Shown: one piece after another, positions 59,778 to 64,000 of the stretch
Position numbering within the stretch: position 1 is the first letter of the stretch
How the letters are laid out: each line of letters starts with the position of its first letter
NCBI GenBank assembly: GCA_029783825.1
Contig: JAREIK010002665.1
Location: 1 to 64,000 of the forward strand
Direction: 5' to 3'
Source: Sapria himalayana
Lineage: Eukaryota > Streptophyta > Magnoliopsida > Malpighiales > Rafflesiaceae
DNA length: 64,000 bases
The notes under the pieces: model-generated
What the model was told of the DNA's origin: nothing
Database searches by the model: none
What the model saw: the letters and a program-made list of their open reading frames with translations, nothing else
Translations under genes and position numbers: made by a program

Positions 59778-61388
59778 ATTATTATAATAATAGAGTAGTT
59801 ATATATTCGAAAGTGGCAAAAATCCACAAGGCAAAACACAATCATAAATATCATGTAATAATAAAAATTATAAAAGAGATTCTGATAAAAATTACACTGA
59901 CAAACAATTTGACAAATCCTTTTACAAAGACTTCTAAATTAAATTTTTAAGACGTGGGATCTTGTCACTTTAAATTCAATAGAAGATTTTTGAAATTTAT
60001 TTATCCTAATTCTTTTTTGATTTACATATTTTTCTTCTCTTAATAAAATATTAAGATGAGCAAAATTAATAGAAATATCACATAGGATTAAAGATGTTAG
60101 AAGCTTAGTTTTGCAAATTGGAAATACATGGTTTAATTAAATGTGAATTACTATATAAACACATTACTACAAGACATACATTACATTCAACATATGCAAC
60201 AATTAAATTATGACAAATAAATTCAAGCAAGACGGTGAACTAATTACCAATATGATAGATGCAAAAATCAATGAGAATTAAAGGAAACAAAGAAAAAAAC
60301 AGACAATAAATCATATGCAGATTTCTGTGCGTGACAACTAAGCAGCATGCTTGAAAATTTCAAGTGCCATTCACAAAATTTAACCAAGTAAATAAGCAAG
60401 AAAAGCTGGTTGACTGCAGTTGCACACTTAAATTAAATAATAAATAATTCTAGGGCACAACCCTACTGGTTTGATTAGGGCACTAACCTGCGTGTTTGAT
60501 TAGAGAGCAAGGCAGTTAGCATAATTATGGCAAAAACTTATAGCTTGCTTAGAATAACATTACTTGGACAAGGTCACATCACAACCCAAGCTTAACTGAA
60601 CTTTTTTATTAATAATTATTGAATCATGAGTAAATATAAATATTTATCTTGATATGGGTATATACATAACTTTAATTTACCTTAAAAGCAGACAAAAATT
60701 AATGCTTTATATTTGTATAAATCTTTGATAAACTAGCATGTAATTTAAGCAATAAATTCAGAACTAAATCAGATTTAAATTTCATAAATCAAAAATAAGT
60801 ATTGTCACATTAGCTGGTAAATATAGCTATTATTATGTTTTTACAGCAATTTTAGGGAATTAATGCAAGATTTTACTTACCTAATACCTCTAAATTTTAT
60901 AATTACAATTATTTTTTGAAATTATTTCTAGACAACCATATTAGACTTTATTTTTATTTTTAATTATTGAATCATATTAACTTTTGTGTGTAAGTAAATA
61001 TGTGTGTGTGTGTGTGTGTTAATATGGGTATATATGCACACACGTATAATACTTTAATTTATCTTTAAATAGTTAACCAAAACTTAATTTATGTTTTTTT
61101 TCTCATATATTTATGGATTTTTGCTATGCTTTGGATAAACTAGTTACTAATTTAAGCAATAAATTTAAAATGAAAATACAAAAAAATTAAGATTAAATCT
61201 GTCAAAAATCAAAAAATGAACAGTTTTGATCAAAAGTTTATTATTTAAATAAAGTATCTCCTTTTATTATCATCAATAATTTTTCATTTTTTCTACAATA
61301 TAGTTATTCTATTGTATTTATTATTATTATTATTTACTTTAAATGTCACCTTTAAAATTGTGGTAATTATCTTTTATTAATCTTATTA

Positions 61389-61919
61389 GAGCGTTTACAA
61401 TCCACTCTCTATTTCTTTATTTTTAGCTAATTTAATTAGCCAAACATAATAAATTCTCTCCAACTAATTCTCTATTTCCAGTTTACACATGTCTCAACAA
61501 ACGTGGGAGCTATTTGAGCTATCTAAGAGCATCTCTAATAATATTTAACAAAATAGCTAATCAAAATATATTTAAATGCTATATTTACTAATTTAGCTAT
61601 CAAGTTTTTAGAATACACTCCAACCATTGTCTATTTTACACGTAACTTAGAATATTTTAAAAAAAGTTATACATATAGAGAGAAAAAAAAGAGCATTTAG
61701 AGAGCACAAATGATTCAAAATTTATTGAGCAAACTAAAAAAGAGTGGAATAAAGAGTGAATTTGAGAGAATTTTTATTATTTGGCTAGCTAAAATAGCTA
61801 AAAATAATGTCAGTTGAGATGCTCTAAATTGTATCTCTACCTTATTTTCTATATATATATATATGTTTGACTTTAAAATTATTAAAAGTTGTTTGCATAG
61901 AGTGTGGTGGGAGATACTC
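61389..61919. mobile_element. Outer PIF/Harbinger-type MITE
   Basis: It begins GAGCGTTTACAATCC and ends GGTGGGAGATACTC, an imperfect inverted repeat, with TTA on both sides (61386-61388 and 61920-61922). Removing the inner MITE and its 3-bp duplication leaves about 230 bp, a normal Tourist-like size. Confidence 0.7.
61527..61824. mobile_element. Inner PIF/Harbinger-type MITE, 298 bp
   Basis: It begins GAGCATCTCTAAT and ends AGTTGAGATGCTC, with nine perfect terminal bases (GAGCATCTC). TAA duplications flank it at 61524-61526 and 61825-61827. The terminus is the same as that of the Harbinger element ending at 32874, which may have mobilised it (inference). Confidence 0.9.
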
Positions 61920-63841
61920 TTACAACTTATTGTTAATTTGCCATATGTATATATATAATTTTATCTTTTTTATTTGTTTTACTTTTGTTCTCTACCTAGG
62001 GCAGGTACAGTACTTGAATTCATTTTTTCTTATAGGATTAAATTTTTTATTTTTTAATTATGGCAGGTCCTAGTTTCATACAGGTTAGAAAATTTGATTT
62101 TATAAACAAATAAAGATTTTTAATGGCATGTAAAGATTTTTGATTTGGTAATTTAACTCTGCATAAATAAACTTAATTTAGGTAATTTAAATTTGGTAAC
62201 TTTATTTAGGATGTATAAAATTAATGCAAAGTAAAAATATTTGAAACTCGTTGAGATTGGGCAACTCGGGAGCAGTAGCCGAATCATAATCAATTATAAA
62301 ACATTAGTTTAAGTGGAACGGGGAATAGAATAAAAAATGTGAAGTAAAAATAAATTACAAAGAAGAGTAATTTATGGCTATGGCGGATTAGGTGAATGTG
62401 TGGATGACTTATCCACAGCAGTTATTATTTATCATCAAAACAGTGAAATTATCAAATCAATTTTTCATTTTGAATTTATTCTGCGTACACATAACTGATA
62501 GTCGAGGTGATTTCATTCTGGATTATCCACTTGGCATGTTAATTTAATATCAATCAATCAATATGAATTCTGGCAATTAAATGCTTAAGGGAAGCGGCTT
62601 GCCACTTGCATGAATCACGTGGAGATGCATGCAACTTTGGGAAATATTAATTATTCTAATAAATAAAATATCAAATATTAAAAAAAAATGATTAAATAGA
62701 AATAATCATAACCGCAGTAAATTTCTTAAGTCAATCAACCCTGATAAATATTAAATAAACTATTTACTAAAAAATGTGCAAGTGAATTCAATCGACTCAT
62801 AACATAGCCAAAAGCCATACAAAGTAGAACAAGCTTAGATAGTACTCAACATTTAAAATAAGTAAAAAACAGCAAAAAAGTTGATAATTTATCAAAATAA
62901 GAAATAAATTCTATAATGTTAAGAGTTGTACGTGGCGTTAGAAGGATTAAAGGGTTTTTGATCCGATTTAGAATCGTTTGATCCATTTGGTTGGTAATAT
63001 GCCAATAGTGATAAGATAAAAAATTTGAGATTATCAAATAAAAAAAAATAACTGGGTGGTCAGCAGTATGAATTATATTTGGAATACAAGGGAAATATAT
63101 TATAAAAGGATGATTATCTAGGTACATAACCAAATACAAGAGAATGGACTGGTATGTAAATTGCATGATCTAATTCAACAAATCATTTACTTTCAACAGT
63201 AGTCAAGCAAGGAGGTGTCCTCGAACCGAATGTACGGGCAACTAAAACTAAAAGATGCTTCAATTAAATAACAGCATCTTTCAATCAGACCCCTACATTT
63301 CTGATTAGGGCGGGATGACATATCAGATCATTTAAATTGATAATTAGCTTAGCTTTTATAACTTTTTGTTGCTTGACAGCTCATCCATGCATGTAGATAA
63401 GTAAAATGTGGTATCAAAATGAGATATTCGATTTCTAACAGGAGGAATGCATTTCTAGAGCCCATTAGAAATTCTTGAATTTACAAAACAATATTAATAA
63501 ATTATGGTTTGGTGCTATATTTTAAATAATATTTTAAAAAAATTCATTCATCTTTTTATATTTTTTAAAAAGTAAATTAAAACTTATGTATAAATAAATG
63601 TATGCATATAAACATATATATATTATATATAAACCTACATATAAATCTATATATACAGATTTCTATATATAAGTTATCAAAAATGTGTATTTTTATAGTT
63701 TTATGTAGATAGGCTTAATGTGTGTGTGTGTGTAATATATGTATATGTATATAATGTATATATAGTGAAATCTATATATACAGATTTCTATATACAATTT
63801 ATCAAAAATGTGTATTTTTATAGTTTTATGTAGATAGGCTT

Positions 63842-63842
63842 A

Positions 63843-63879
<37 letters not shown>

Positions 63880-63883
63880 ATAT
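63842..63883. repeat. (TG)n microsatellite
   Basis: A clean GT/TG run within family R copy D. The AAATCTATATATACAGATTT-like segment before it is also present at 63644, so this part of the copy is locally duplicated (63640-63760 and 63765-63880). Confidence 0.9.
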
Positions 63884-64000
63884 ATATGTATATGTATATA
63901 ATGTATATATAGTGTGTACATATAAACATGCATAATATATATATATATATATATTGGCACACTTAAATAATTTATACTTAATTATTAGTTCATTGTATGT

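Larger units (their letters stand above)
59990..64000 (+). repeat. Dispersed repeat family R, copy D, runs off the window
   Basis: Its order matches the other copies: 60010-60410 with 22370-22550; the CACAACCCTAC..TTAGGGCAC array at 60455-60580 with 26680-26800; CTTAAAAGCAGAC at 60680; TTGATTTTATAAAC near 62090; AATACAAGAGAATGGACTG at 63133; core 63254-63320 with stem GATGCT/AGCATC, AATCAGA/TCTGATT and CCCT/AGGG; then TG/TA microsatellites at 63719, 63845-63880 and 63937-63955. Nested MITEs lie at 61389-61919. It is the longest copy. No protein motif. Confidence 0.75.

Noticed and set aside
59014..60000. Possible CACTA right terminus
   Set aside because: No AGTAGTG end or GGTCGGT subterminal words seen after the TNP1-like gene.
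62846..63166. 106-codon minus-strand open frame
   Set aside because: It lies in non-coding family R copy D; the matching part of other R copies is not open.
1..64000. A host gene, defence system, CRISPR array or operon
   Set aside because: No coding sequence with intact conserved domains, no spaced direct repeats of CRISPR type, and the content is plant nuclear transposons throughout.

Overview
This window looks like intergenic nuclear DNA of a flowering plant. The evidence is the plant transposon set: hAT with RICESLEEPER-type transposase remains, CACTA/En-Spm with DUF4216 and Ptta domains, a Mutator-like element, PIF/Harbinger with a Myb/NAM-associated ORF1, an L1-type LINE, Ty1/copia, an Athila-type Ty3/gypsy and a tRNA-derived SINE. 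The DNA is very AT-rich, except for sharp GC-rich islands that coincide with hAT termini. I cannot name the species; a monocot is possible but not shown. I find no intact host gene, no rRNA or tRNA gene and no CRISPR array. Every coding-like stretch I can identify is a decayed transposon gene, apart from one short unassigned reading frame (9324-9582, minus).

Layout. 1-9.7 kb: unassigned AT-rich DNA, a 257-317 bp tandem repeat (1994-2930), a ruined copia pol gene (3.6-5.5 kb), copy A of a dispersed repeat here called family R (5.8-6.9 kb), and a small complete non-autonomous hAT with perfect 8-bp target duplications (7199-7660). 9.7-22.3 kb: a second hAT (10006-12182) inside a degenerate AGCT-rich repeat, then two Athila-type gypsy remnants (LTR plus gag start), with two SINE fragments and a recent 50-bp tandem duplication between them. 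22.3-30.6 kb: R copies B and C around an L1-type LINE remnant with a visible YVDD motif. 30.6-35.4 kb: a foldback, a Harbinger ORF1 pseudogene abutting a hAT fragment, and a short copia LTR with a tRNA-Met primer site. 35.9-38.8 kb: two gypsy LTR-like copies head to tail.

40-51.3 kb is a hAT cluster: a 3.7-kb element with terminal inverted repeats, an 8-bp duplication and a recognisable transposase (BED finger to C-terminal dimerisation domain, minus strand); a 5' part of another on the plus strand; a copia fragment; and a further hAT copy into which a 518-bp GC-rich non-autonomous hAT has jumped. 51.4-59.0 kb is a CACTA element whose 5' end and subterminal ACCGACC motifs are clear. In place of most of its TNPD gene it carries about 2.8 kb of AT-only tandem repeat, followed by the TNPD C-terminus and a five-exon TNP1-like pseudogene. 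59282-59777 has long Mutator-like inverted repeats around a GC-rich interior, a Pack-MULE candidate. 60-64 kb is R copy D, carrying a Harbinger-type MITE nested inside another.

No pathway or operon can be read here; the elements relate by insertion order. The best-supported nestings are hAT in hAT (48888-49405), MITE in MITE (61527-61824 in 61389-61919) and hAT in the AGCT-rich repeat. The most novel-looking structures are family R with its paired-motif core, the foldback array in the nested hAT, the Pack-MULE candidate and the satellite-filled CACTA.
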